A stretch of DNA of 64,000 nt from assembly GCF_036014175.1 (NCBI RefSeq), contig NZ_CP107917.1, positions 5,022,001-5,086,000 of the forward strand, given 5' to 3'. Position 1 is the first letter of the stretch; each line of letters opens with the position of its first letter. The translations under genes and the position numbers were made by a program. The notes under the pieces were generated by a model. It ran no database searches. It was not told the origin of the DNA and saw only the letters and a program-made list of their open reading frames with translations. Positions 53,301 through 61,249 of the stretch are shown one piece after another. This stretch comes from Streptomyces sp. NBC_00443 (GTDB lineage: Bacteria > Actinomycetota > Actinomycetes > Streptomycetales > Streptomycetaceae).

Positions 53301-54550
53301 CGGGCCACCTCGACCTTCATCCGCAGGTCGATGCGGTCCAGGGCCTCCACACAACGCTTGTTGACCTCGGTGCGGTCGGCGCCGGTGAAGATGGTGTGCC
53401 CGATCCAGTCGAAGTTGCTCCGGGAGAGCCGGTTGACCTGGGTGCCGGGCTTCTTGTACGCCAGTGCGCTGTGGAAGCCGGGAAGCTCCCGCAGGCCGTC
53501 GAAGCCGATGGTTTCGACGGTTCCGCCGATCGGGGCGCCGAACCAGCGGCCACCTGCGGTGGTCTCGCCCGGGAAGGGGAGCTCGGGACGCTCGCCGAGC
53601 GCCTGCCGGATGACCTCCAGATAAGGGTCGACGCCGGAGGTCAGCTCCATCAGGCTCGGCACGATGCCGCCGACCAGACGGCCGTTGACCTCGCACAGCA
53701 CAGGCCCGTCGGGGCTGAGAAGGAACTCGGTGTGGATGAAGCCGAAGTCCACGCCCAGCTCGTTCAGCAGACGCGTGGTCAGGTCGAACAGTTCGTCCTG
53801 GAGCGGGTGCCCGCTGAAGTAGGTGGCGCCCATCTCGATGAAGTACGGGAATCCGCTCAGCGGACGGTCGGTGAGGCCGAGGTTGACCACCTCGCCCTTG
53901 CCGAGGACGCAGGACTCCACCGAGATCAGCTCGCCGGTGACGAACTCCTCGATCAGCAGGTCCGGGACACGGACCACACCGCGGCCGTAGTCGGTCACAT
54001 CGGCGAGCTCCGCGAGGTAGGCGCGCAGGTCCTCCTCGTCCTTGAGGTGCAGGACGTGCAGGCTGGCCGTGCCGTCGGACGGCTTGACCACACAGGGGAA
54101 GCCGATCTCGCGTACGGCCGCCTCCACGTCCGTCGGGTCGGCCACGTGGACGAAACGGGGCTGGCGGACGCCCGTGCCGTCCAGGGTGAGCCGGGTCAGG
54201 TGCTTGTGGCGGGCGTTGCGCGCGCCGTCCACGCTCATGCCGGGCAGCCCCAGGGCCTCGGCGACCGCCGCCGTGTGGACGGTGTGGTACTCGCTGTAGG
54301 TGGTCACGCCGTGGATCGGCTTCTGCGCGTGCAGCGTGCGGGCCAGCGTCTTCAGCTCCTCGATGGAGAAGGCATCGGCGCTCTTGACCACCTGGCAGTT
54401 CGGGTGGGCGTAGGCCGCCTCGGCCAGAGGGGAGGCCGCGAGGTAGAAGTCGGGGTCCACCGACACCAGCGTGACGTCGTGGCCCAGGTCCAGGGCGTTG
54501 GCGATGCCCGCGATGCCGTTGGGATTGCATTCGATCATCAGGATGTGCAT
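53297..54550 (-). CDS. ATP-grasp ligase (L-amino acid ligase-like)
   Basis: 417 aa. An N-terminal MHILMIECNPNG Rossmann part, then VVKPSDGTASLHV (ATP-lid), LLIEEFVTGELISVES and FIHTEFLLSPDGPVLCEVNGRLVGG, the ATP/Mg-binding end (ExN). This is the BacD/PurK-like ATP-grasp group that joins an amino acid to another carboxylate. It likely makes a peptide bond with the DADH-like amino acid of this pathway (inference). Start ATG 54550 with GGAG 8 bases before; 55 bases separate it from the transketolase, the longest gap inside the operon except lysX. Confidence 0.82.
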   Translation of the reverse strand: MHILMIECNPNGIAGIANALDLGHDVTLVSVDPDFYLAASPLAEAAYAHPNCQVVKSADAFSIEELKTLARTLHAQKPIHGVTTYSEYHTVHTAAVAEALGLPGMSVDGARNARHKHLTRLTLDGTGVRQPRFVHVADPTDVEAAVREIGFPCVVKPSDGTASLHVLHLKDEEDLRAYLAELADVTDYGRGVVRVPDLLIEEFVTGELISVESCVLGKGEVVNLGLTDRPLSGFPYFIEMGATYFSGHPLQDELFDLTTRLLNELGVDFGFIHTEFLLSPDGPVLCEVNGRLVGGIVPSLMELTSGVDPYLEVIRQALGERPELPFPGETTAGGRWFGAPIGGTVETIGFDGLRELPGFHSALAYKKPGTQVNRLSRSNFDWIGHTIFTGADRTEVNKRCVEALDRIDLRMKVEVAR

Positions 54551-54605
54551 GTTCAGTGCTCCGTAACTTTCTGGAGTTGGATGGGGAGTTGTCCGGACGA
54601 CGGAC

Positions 54606-55565
54606 TCAGCGGACGCACGCGTGGGCGTGCCCTGCGGCGGTCGCGGCCGCCGGCAGGCCGTGGCGTGCCCGTGCCACGCCGGCGAGCACCGCCGGTAGAT
54701 CGAGGCCGAGCGCCGTCATGACCTCCTGGTGGTCGCCACCGGTCGAGGGCCATTCCTGGCCGGCTCCCACCGCCGTGACCTCGCACCGGGGCAGCAGCAG
54801 CGCGAGCGCTTCGGCCACTCCGCCCTGGCTGCGGTGTTCCTCGACGACGACGAACCGGGTGTGCCGGCGCGCCAGTTCAGTGGCCGCCTCGGCGAGGTGC
54901 TCGTGGTCCAGGTAGACCAGGTGCGCGTGGGAGACCTCCGTGGTGGCGCGGGCCTCCAGGGCCAGGCGGGTGCCCTCCTCGCCCACCGACACCAGGCAGA
55001 TGTCATCGGGGTCGGCCTCGAACTCCCAATTGACCAGCGGTGGTTGGGCACCGGTCCAGTCGAGCGACTCGTACGTGGCGTTGCGGCCCGTGCGGATGTA
55101 GTGCGGTCTGCCGCTGCGCGCCGCGGACCGGATCACGGCGCGCATCTCGGCCTCGCCGTAGGGGGCCGCGATGGTCACGCCGGGGACGCTGCGGAGCACC
55201 GCGAGGTCTTCCAGACAGTGGTGGGTGGTGCCGAACCAGGCACCGGACACACCCGCGTACGGTGCCACGACGGTGACCCCGGCGTTCAGGTAGCCCAGCG
55301 TCAGCTTCAGGCTCTCCGCGGCTCGCAGCGCCGCGAACGGGGCGAAGGTGCTGACGAAAGGCTTGTAGCCACCGGCTGCCAGTCCCGCTGCCATGTCGAC
55401 CATCGCGCCCTCGGCGATACCGACGTTGAAGAACCGGCCCGGGTGCGCGATCTGGAAGGGGTGGTTCTTGCCGCCGAGGTCCGCCTCCAGGCAGAGGAGG
55501 GAGGCGTCCTCGGCGGCGAGGGCGGTCAGCTCGTCGCGGTAGGCGTCACGGCCGGAGAGAGTCAT
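54606..55565 (-). CDS. transketolase, C-terminal (pyrimidine-binding and C) subunit
   Basis: 319 aa. FNVGIAEGAMVDMAAGLAAGGYKPFVSTFAPF holds the Glu that activates thiamine diphosphate, and the last ~110 residues are the transketolase C-terminal domain (DDICLVSVGEEG, FVVVEEHRSQGGVAEAL). With the upstream subunit it makes one full transketolase; split forms are used in specialised pathways. In LysW-linked amino-acid pathways a transketolase adds a two-carbon hydroxyacetyl unit to a carrier-bound semialdehyde. ATGA overlap with its partner. Confidence 0.9.
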   Translation of the reverse strand: MTLSGRDAYRDELTALAAEDASLLCLEADLGGKNHPFQIAHPGRFFNVGIAEGAMVDMAAGLAAGGYKPFVSTFAPFAALRAAESLKLTLGYLNAGVTVVAPYAGVSGAWFGTTHHCLEDLAVLRSVPGVTIAAPYGEAEMRAVIRSAARSGRPHYIRTGRNATYESLDWTGAQPPLVNWEFEADPDDICLVSVGEEGTRLALEARATTEVSHAHLVYLDHEHLAEAATELARRHTRFVVVEEHRSQGGVAEALALLLPRCEVTAVGAGQEWPSTGGDHQEVMTALGLDLPAVLAGVARARHGLPAAATAAGHAHACVR

Positions 55566-56380
55566 CGGATCGCTCGCTTCCACTTCGCGGCGCGCGTGGC
55601 GTCGATGGTCACGTAGTGAGAACCCGCCTTGCCTTCCACGGCCGGCACCCCCTTGCCCTTGACGGTGTGGGCGACGACGGCGAGAGGGCGGCGCGCCGCC
55701 GACCGGTCCCCGGCGAACAGCTCGGCCAGCGCCGCCGGATCGTGCCCGTCGGTCTCCGCGACCTCGAACCCGAAGGCGGCGAATCGCTCGGTGAGACCGG
55801 GCAGCGGCGAGATGTCCGCGACAAGCCCGTCGTTCTGCCCGCCGTTGCGGTCCACGACGAGCACGAAGTTGCCCAGTTCCTGCGCCGCCGCCACCTGGCA
55901 GGTCTCCCAGACCAGCCCTTCCTGGAGCTCGCCATCGCCTGCGACGGCTATGCCCAGGCCGCCCTGTCCGCCGATCCGGCGGGCCAGGGCCCAGCCCGCC
56001 GCGTACGGGACGCCGTGCCCGAGGCTCCCGGTGGGGAACCGGACACCGGGCACCTTGGGGCCCGGATGGCCGGTGTAGGGCCGGCCCGCCCTGCCGTACA
56101 ACGGCGCGGGGTTCTCCGGCAGCATGCCGCTGACGTACAGCGCGGCATACAGGCCGGCGGCGGCGTGCCCCTTGCTCAGCACGACCTCCGTGCCGTCGGC
56201 GGCGGAGGACCGGTGCAGGGCGGCGACCAGGATGTCGAGCACCGACAGGCTGCCGCCCAGATGGCATCCGCGTTCGGACGCCGCCATGTCGACGACCAGC
56301 CGCCGGGCTTCCAGGGCCCGTTCGGCGAGCGTGGCCGCGAGGGCCTCGGTGCCGGTGGGACCGTCCAGCACGGCAGTCAT
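55562..56380 (-). CDS. transketolase, N-terminal (thiamine-diphosphate pyrophosphate-binding) subunit
   Basis: 272 aa. LSKGHAAAGLYAAL, SLGHGVPYAAGWALA and the ThDP/Mg motif GDGELQEGLVWETCQVAA...VVDRNGGQNDG (GDG to N spacing as in transketolases) are complete. No C-terminal half is present, so it pairs with the next gene. It is held between LysZK and the other subunit with ATGA overlaps on both sides, implying 1:1 synthesis. Primary pentose-pathway transketolases are single-chain, so this pair is cluster specific. Confidence 0.9.
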   Translation of the reverse strand: MTAVLDGPTGTEALAATLAERALEARRLVVDMAASERGCHLGGSLSVLDILVAALHRSSAADGTEVVLSKGHAAAGLYAALYVSGMLPENPAPLYGRAGRPYTGHPGPKVPGVRFPTGSLGHGVPYAAGWALARRIGGQGGLGIAVAGDGELQEGLVWETCQVAAAQELGNFVLVVDRNGGQNDGLVADISPLPGLTERFAAFGFEVAETDGHDPAALAELFAGDRSAARRPLAVVAHTVKGKGVPAVEGKAGSHYVTIDATRAAKWKRAIR

Positions 56381-58233
56381 CGGCGGCTCCCTTCCGGAAG
56401 GGCGAACCAGCGGTTCACCGCGTCGGCGAGCAGCGCGCGGGCGGCGCGGTACTCCTCGCCGCCGATGCGTTCCTCGTCGGTGTGGTCGAGGGCGGAGTCG
56501 CCCGGCCCGTACGCCACCATCGGCACGTCGTGCCACGTGGTCGCCAGGGTGTTCATGTCCGACGTCCCCTTCTTCACCACGAAGCGGGGCCGCACCCCGG
56601 CCTCGGCGAAGGCTCGGGTGAACGCCTTGGCCAGCGGACCCGAGCGGCCGCCCTGGTGGCCCGGCGTGCCGCGCAGCGCCTCGATGTCGACCCCGTCACC
56701 GGTGTGCCGGAGCGCGGCGGCGCGCAGCGCTTCGAGATCGGCTCCCGGCGGCACCCGGAAGTTGAGGACTCCGTGCGCCCGGTCGCGCTCCCGGCCGCGC
56801 TCGCACCGGATGTCGATGACCGCGCTGAGCGCCTCGGGAGCGTGCTCCAGCACCGACGCGCGGATCTCCCCGAGGGCGCGGATCAGGCGGTCGGGGGCCG
56901 ACACCGCGTCCATGCCGGCCGAGTGGCCGGTGGGCACCGAGGCGGTCACCGCCAGTTTGAAGAGCCCGAAGTAGCCGAGGGTCAGCTTCCCCGAGCCGCT
57001 GGGTTCGCCGATGACGACGGCGTCCGCCGGGTAGTTGTCCCGCACGTGGAACGCCCCCTTGGAGGAGGAGATCTCCTCCTCGACCGCGCCGACCACGATC
57101 AGCCGACCGTCCTCGGGTATCGCCGCGTCCGCCAGGACCTCGAGGAAGGCGGCGAGACTGCCCTTGGCGTCGACGCTGCCGCGCCCCCACAGCTCACCGT
57201 CCCGCCACTCGGCGGGCCAACGATGCGGGACCGTGTCGAGGTGGCCCAGGAGCAGCAGCCGGCGGGAACCGGTGCCCCGCGACGCGACGAGGTTGCCCGC
57301 CGGGTCGATGCGGGCCTCGATGCCCCGCCCCCGGCACCATTCGGCGAGACAGGCGGCGAGTTCCGCCTCGTCGCCGGAGACCGATGGCACCAAGACCGCG
57401 CGAGTGAGCAGGTCGAGGTCGTCGGCGGGTCCCCGGGTGCGCCAGAACCGGGTCCACCCCGACGTCTCGCTCATGGTGTGCGGACCGGTGATGGCCACGT
57501 CGGCGCTGCTGTCCTGCAGGGCGATCTCGGCCGCGCGCACCTTCTGGCGCATGCGCCCGCCGGCGTACCGCGCCCCGTCGCCCGGGTAGGCGTCGCGCAG
57601 CGTCGAGTCCGGATCGTCCGGGTCGGTCAGCAGTCCCGCGGTGCCGGTGACCAGCCGGAGGTGATCGGCGTCCAGGGCAACCGCGAGCACCGCGGCCAGG
57701 ACGTCGGCGTCCACGTTCAGCGGAGCGTCACCGTCCCGGTCCGCGACCGGCGGGGACAGGCAGACCACGTCGTACGTGTCGAGCAGGGCGTTCAGCGCCT
57801 CGGTGTCGGCCTCGGCGGGCACGCCCGCGCGGTGGTCCCGGACCACGACGGGGCGGCCCTCGGCGGTCACCGCCTTCAGCGGGCGGTTGGCCCGGCCGAC
57901 GACCAGGCCGCCCCGCGCGGCGACGGCCGTGAACGTCCGCAGGCCCTGGGCTCGCAGGCTGCGTTCCACGGCGGGCAGGGTGACCCGCTCGTAGGCGTCG
58001 ACGAGGTGGTCCATCTCCTCGGGAGGGCAGTAGCGCACCTCGTCGCCGTTGGTCAGCCGGAGCGTGGGGACCGGGCGGTCGATCGCCGCGTAGTGGCGTT
58101 CGATGCCCGTGGCCCCGCCCGCCACCAGGAGCACCCGGGCGCCGCGGGCGGCCACGTCGGCGATCTCCTTGTGGATGGCCTCGCGGTCGAGCGTCGCACT
58201 GCCGACCTTGATGACATACAGCGGCCGGGTCAT
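56377..58233 (-). CDS. fused LysZ-LysK: amino-group-carrier kinase joined to carrier hydrolase
   Basis: 618 aa from ATG 58233. Residues ~1-258 are an acetylglutamate-kinase fold like LysZ (VIKVGSATL at 7-15, VAGGATGIERHY at 38-48, VDADVLAAVLA near 174-184, GGRMRQKVRAAEIALQ at 225-240). After a short link (~259-270) residues 271-618 are an M20 metallohydrolase like LysK/ArgE (GHLDTV with H331/D333, VDAKGS with D355, EEE at 385-387, GEPSGSGK, DHTDEE near the end). Kinase and final release are thus one chain. No frameshift is needed for the fusion. Overlaps ATGA with lysY and the transketolase. Confidence 0.88.
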   Translation of the reverse strand: MTRPLYVIKVGSATLDREAIHKEIADVAARGARVLLVAGGATGIERHYAAIDRPVPTLRLTNGDEVRYCPPEEMDHLVDAYERVTLPAVERSLRAQGLRTFTAVAARGGLVVGRANRPLKAVTAEGRPVVVRDHRAGVPAEADTEALNALLDTYDVVCLSPPVADRDGDAPLNVDADVLAAVLAVALDADHLRLVTGTAGLLTDPDDPDSTLRDAYPGDGARYAGGRMRQKVRAAEIALQDSSADVAITGPHTMSETSGWTRFWRTRGPADDLDLLTRAVLVPSVSGDEAELAACLAEWCRGRGIEARIDPAGNLVASRGTGSRRLLLLGHLDTVPHRWPAEWRDGELWGRGSVDAKGSLAAFLEVLADAAIPEDGRLIVVGAVEEEISSSKGAFHVRDNYPADAVVIGEPSGSGKLTLGYFGLFKLAVTASVPTGHSAGMDAVSAPDRLIRALGEIRASVLEHAPEALSAVIDIRCERGRERDRAHGVLNFRVPPGADLEALRAAALRHTGDGVDIEALRGTPGHQGGRSGPLAKAFTRAFAEAGVRPRFVVKKGTSDMNTLATTWHDVPMVAYGPGDSALDHTDEERIGGEEYRAARALLADAVNRWFALPEGSRR

Positions 58234-59297
58234 GGCGACACCGCCGTGATCGGCAGCCCGGCTGCCTCGTCGAACCCGTGGATGAGGTTCATGGCCTGGA
58301 TGGCCTGGCCTGCCGCACCCTTGATCAGGTTGTCGAGGGCGGCCACCGTGACGCACTGGCCGTCGCGGACGGAAACCGCCACCTCGGCGACGTTGGAGCC
58401 GGTGACGGCCTTGAGCATCGGGAAGTCCTGGGGCGCCTTGGGCGCCGGGCGGACCCGCACGAACTGCTTGCCGACGTAGGCCTTGGCGTAGGCACGCTTG
58501 ACGTCGAGGGCGGAGACTCCGGGCCGCAGCTCCGAGTAGGCGGTCACCATGATGCCGCGCGACACGTCCAGGCTGTGCGTGGAGAACCGCAGATCGACGG
58601 CGGCGCCCGTGAAGTCGGCGATGGCCTGCTGGACCTCCGGCGCGTGCCGGTGGCCGTGCAGCTTGTGCACCCGGAAGTTGCCGCTGCGCTCGGCCGGCTG
58701 CTCGCCGCTCCCGCGGCCGCCGCCGGTGGACCCGGTCTTGGCGTCGACCACGACCCGGTCGGCGACCAGCGGACCGGCGGCGGCGAACAGCGGGTACAGG
58801 GCGTAGATCGTGGTGACGGCCATGCAGCCGGGGAGGCTGACGAACCGGCTCTCGGGGATGCCGGGACTCAACTCCGGTACGTAGTAGGCGAAGTCGTCCA
58901 GCGGCGGGTGGGCCGCCGTCCCCGGGTAGTGCTTGCCGACCTGCTTCTCGTCGCGCAGCCGGAAGTCGCCGCCCAGGTTCAGCACCCGCTTGGCCCGGTC
59001 GGCGACCAGCGGCAGCTGCTCGGGCAGTGCGCCGGTGGGCAGACAGCCGAAGGCGACATCGACGGTGTCCGTGTCCGCGAGCTCGGCCAGCGGCCGGAAC
59101 GTGAGGCCGGACGCCTTGGGGTGGTTGCGCAGCCAGGGGTGGATGCTGCCGACAGCGCTGCCCGCGGCGCGTTCCGCCGAGAGGAACGCGAGTTCCACCT
59201 GCGGGTGCTCCAGGAGCAGCCGGATCACCTCGCCGCCGGTGTAGCCGCTGGCTCCGAGGACGGCGACGCGGATCTTCTCGTGCTCTGCGTCAGCCAA
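58230..59297 (-). CDS. lysY: LysY/ArgC-like carrier-bound glutamyl-phosphate reductase
   Basis: 355 aa from a TTG start (AAGG 9 bases before) that overlaps the aminotransferase stop. RVAVLGASGYTGGEVIRLLLEHP is the NADP site and FVSLPGCMAVTTIYALYPL carries the catalytic Cys; HxHAPEVQQ and STHSLDVSRG lie downstream. It reduces the acyl phosphate made by the LysZ half to an aldehyde. The next enzyme is probably the transketolase instead of a direct aminotransferase. LysY versus ArgC is decided by the LysW context; arginine genes are absent. Confidence 0.87.
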   Translation of the reverse strand: MADAEHEKIRVAVLGASGYTGGEVIRLLLEHPQVELAFLSAERAAGSAVGSIHPWLRNHPKASGLTFRPLAELADTDTVDVAFGCLPTGALPEQLPLVADRAKRVLNLGGDFRLRDEKQVGKHYPGTAAHPPLDDFAYYVPELSPGIPESRFVSLPGCMAVTTIYALYPLFAAAGPLVADRVVVDAKTGSTGGGRGSGEQPAERSGNFRVHKLHGHRHAPEVQQAIADFTGAAVDLRFSTHSLDVSRGIMVTAYSELRPGVSALDVKRAYAKAYVGKQFVRVRPAPKAPQDFPMLKAVTGSNVAEVAVSVRDGQCVTVAALDNLIKGAAGQAIQAMNLIHGFDEAAGLPITAVSP

Positions 59298-60609
59298 GGC
59301 GGGCCGCCTTGTCGTAGGGGCGACGGTAGTCGCGGGTCTCGACGAGCTTGCGGATGGCGTCCGGACGACGAGCGACCTTCCGGAAGGCGTCGGCGTAGCG
59401 CAGGATCCGCTCGTACTCCACCGGGGAGCGCAGCTCGCGGCAGAGGACGAGGGTGCTGTCGAGCATGCCGAGGGTGACCGGGAAGTCCTCCGGCCGGTGA
59501 TCGCGTACGGCGCCGGGGTTGAGGGTGAACGGGTAGCCGTTTCCGAAGCCGTCCCGGTGCTGGAAGGGCAGGTGGCACGGGATCGGGGTGTTCTGCCACT
59601 CACGGGCCGGGACGCCTTCGGCGACCAGCAGCTCGTGCACGGCCTCCTTGACCGCGAACACCGGTACGTCGTCCAGGCCCACGGCCTCGGGGTGCAGGGT
59701 GACGCGGTACATGTTGTACGCGTGGACGTGCCCGCCGGGTACGTGCGGCGGGGTGAACAGGCCGGTTTCGCGCAGGACTTCGCCGAGCAGCGTGGCATTG
59801 CGTGCCCGGACCTCGTCGTAGTACGGGAGCCGCTTGAGCTGGCTGGCGCCGAAGGCGGCCGCGACCCACGACATGCCGTAGTCGATGCCGTGCCGTTCCA
59901 GGTAGGCCCGGGCCCGGTCGTAGCTCTCCTCGGTGGCGAAGAAGGCGATGCCGCCCTCGCCGCCGAGCGGGAAGTTCTTGTCGGCCATCAGGCTCTGGCC
60001 GGCGGCGTCCCCGAGGGAGCCGGCCACCCGCTCGCCGACCTTCGCGGAATGGGCGTGCGAGGCGTCCTCGACGAGGGCGATGCCGTGCCGGTCGGCGAGG
60101 GCGCGCAGGGCGGACACATCGGCGGGCAGACCGTGCACGTGCACCGGCATCAGCGCGCGGGTGCGGTCGGTGATCGCGGCGGCCGCTGCCCGGGGATCCA
60201 TGCAGTAGGTGACGGGGTCGATGTCGACGAACACGGGGATCGCGTGCGCGGCCACGACGGCCTGCGCGGTCGCGATGAAGGTGAACGCCGGCACGATGAC
60301 CTCGTCGCCGGGCCGCACGCCGGCGCCGACGAGGGCCATGTGCAGGCTGGAGGTGCCACTGGCGGTGGGCAGCGCGTGCGCCGCACCGACGTAGGAGCGG
60401 TAGGCCTCCGCGAAGTCGGCGACGACCTTCTCGGGCGCCTGCCGCTGGGCGAGCATCAGGTTGAAGACGTCTTCCTTGGTGATGACCGGGAAGAGCGTCC
60501 GCCGCGACGCCTTGGGAATCATGGCCCCGCCGCCGAGGGCGGCGAGTTCGGAGTCGAGTTCGGCGGGGTCGGGCAGGGGCAGCGGCGCTGCCGGGAAGTC
60601 GGTGATCAT
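59290..60609 (-). CDS. DegT/DnrJ/EryC1-family PLP aminotransferase
   Basis: 439 aa. The AHBA-synthase-like fold is complete: PTASGTSSLHMALVGAGVRPGDEVIVP, EDASHAH with Asp182 for the PLP nitrogen, and the Schiff-base Lys211 in ADKNFPLGGEGG. It probably puts an amino group on the keto carbon created by the transketolase while the chain is on LysW. This replaces the usual LysJ aminotransferase. Start ATG 60609; ATGA overlap with the shortened homologue before it. Confidence 0.88.
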   Translation of the reverse strand: MITDFPAAPLPLPDPAELDSELAALGGGAMIPKASRRTLFPVITKEDVFNLMLAQRQAPEKVVADFAEAYRSYVGAAHALPTASGTSSLHMALVGAGVRPGDEVIVPAFTFIATAQAVVAAHAIPVFVDIDPVTYCMDPRAAAAAITDRTRALMPVHVHGLPADVSALRALADRHGIALVEDASHAHSAKVGERVAGSLGDAAGQSLMADKNFPLGGEGGIAFFATEESYDRARAYLERHGIDYGMSWVAAAFGASQLKRLPYYDEVRARNATLLGEVLRETGLFTPPHVPGGHVHAYNMYRVTLHPEAVGLDDVPVFAVKEAVHELLVAEGVPAREWQNTPIPCHLPFQHRDGFGNGYPFTLNPGAVRDHRPEDFPVTLGMLDSTLVLCRELRSPVEYERILRYADAFRKVARRPDAIRKLVETRDYRRPYDKAARLG

Positions 60610-61235
60610 GAGCGCGCTCCGGTGGAGGTGGCGGGACGTACCGCCTGGGTCAGGGCCATCCGCACGCAGGCGGCCACAAGCGGGCTGAGCCGGTAGTTGA
60701 ACTGGACCCCGGGCACCAGGGCGGCGTCGGCCTCCTCCTGCGTCCACATCGTGCGCAGGTCGTAGGCGCCGAAGATCTTCAGTCGCTCGGCGCGGGCCCA
60801 GAGCCCGTCGTCGTCGGTGAGGACGGCGGCGGCCGGCCCGAAGCCGAGTCCGGTGAGGTCAACGACGAGGGCGGGGGCGGTGGCGGACCGGGTCAACTCG
60901 CCCAGCTGGTCGGCGTTCGCGGAATCCAGCGACACGTGGTCGTACGCGGCCGGCCCCTGCTTCTCGACACTGACACCGAGCCAGCCGAGGAAGCGGCCGG
61001 CCGCCGGGTCCGGTTCGGGGAGGGCGACGGAGTCCCCGTGGCCTATGCCCTGGCCGGCGAGCGCCGCGTGGATCGCGGCGGTACGGCTGTTGACGAGGAC
61101 GGCCCGTGCGCGCCCGGTCTTCTTGGTCAGGAGTCGTTCGAGGCCGGGCAGTTCCCGGTCACTCTTCTCGATGCTCATGACCACGCCCGTGGTGAGGACG
61201 CGGGCGAGCACCGTTGCGGTGTCGAACAGTTCCAT
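60606..61235 (-). CDS. shortened DegT-like protein lacking the PLP lysine (pseudoenzyme)
   Basis: 209 aa. Segments align to DegT enzymes: RAVLVNSRTAAIHAALAGQGIGHGDSVAL (substrate-binding start), VLTDDDGLWARAERLKIFGAYD (after the lysine loop in active enzymes) and GVQFNYRLSPLVAACVRMAL (the NYRLSxxxAA block). The segment that should hold the PLP lysine and the ED motif is cut to DLTGLGFGPAAA, and the small C-terminal domain is missing. So it is catalytically dead by sequence and may be a structural partner or carrier-recognition subunit for the full aminotransferase next to it. Confidence 0.72.
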   Translation of the reverse strand: MELFDTATVLARVLTTGVVMSIEKSDRELPGLERLLTKKTGRARAVLVNSRTAAIHAALAGQGIGHGDSVALPEPDPAAGRFLGWLGVSVEKQGPAAYDHVSLDSANADQLGELTRSATAPALVVDLTGLGFGPAAAVLTDDDGLWARAERLKIFGAYDLRTMWTQEEADAALVPGVQFNYRLSPLVAACVRMALTQAVRPATSTGARS

Positions 61236-61249
61236 GGGTCTTCTCCGTG

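Noticed and set aside
53600..53640. TTA (bldA) codon in the ATP-grasp gene
   Set aside because: TAA on the plus strand at 53622-53624 is out of frame with the gene; the other candidate in the MFS gene near 51920 is also out of frame.
56377..58233. Fusion as a sequencing artefact
   Set aside because: Both halves are in the same frame with a short plausible linker and no stop or start signals at the junction, so an artefact would need an exact in-frame deletion.
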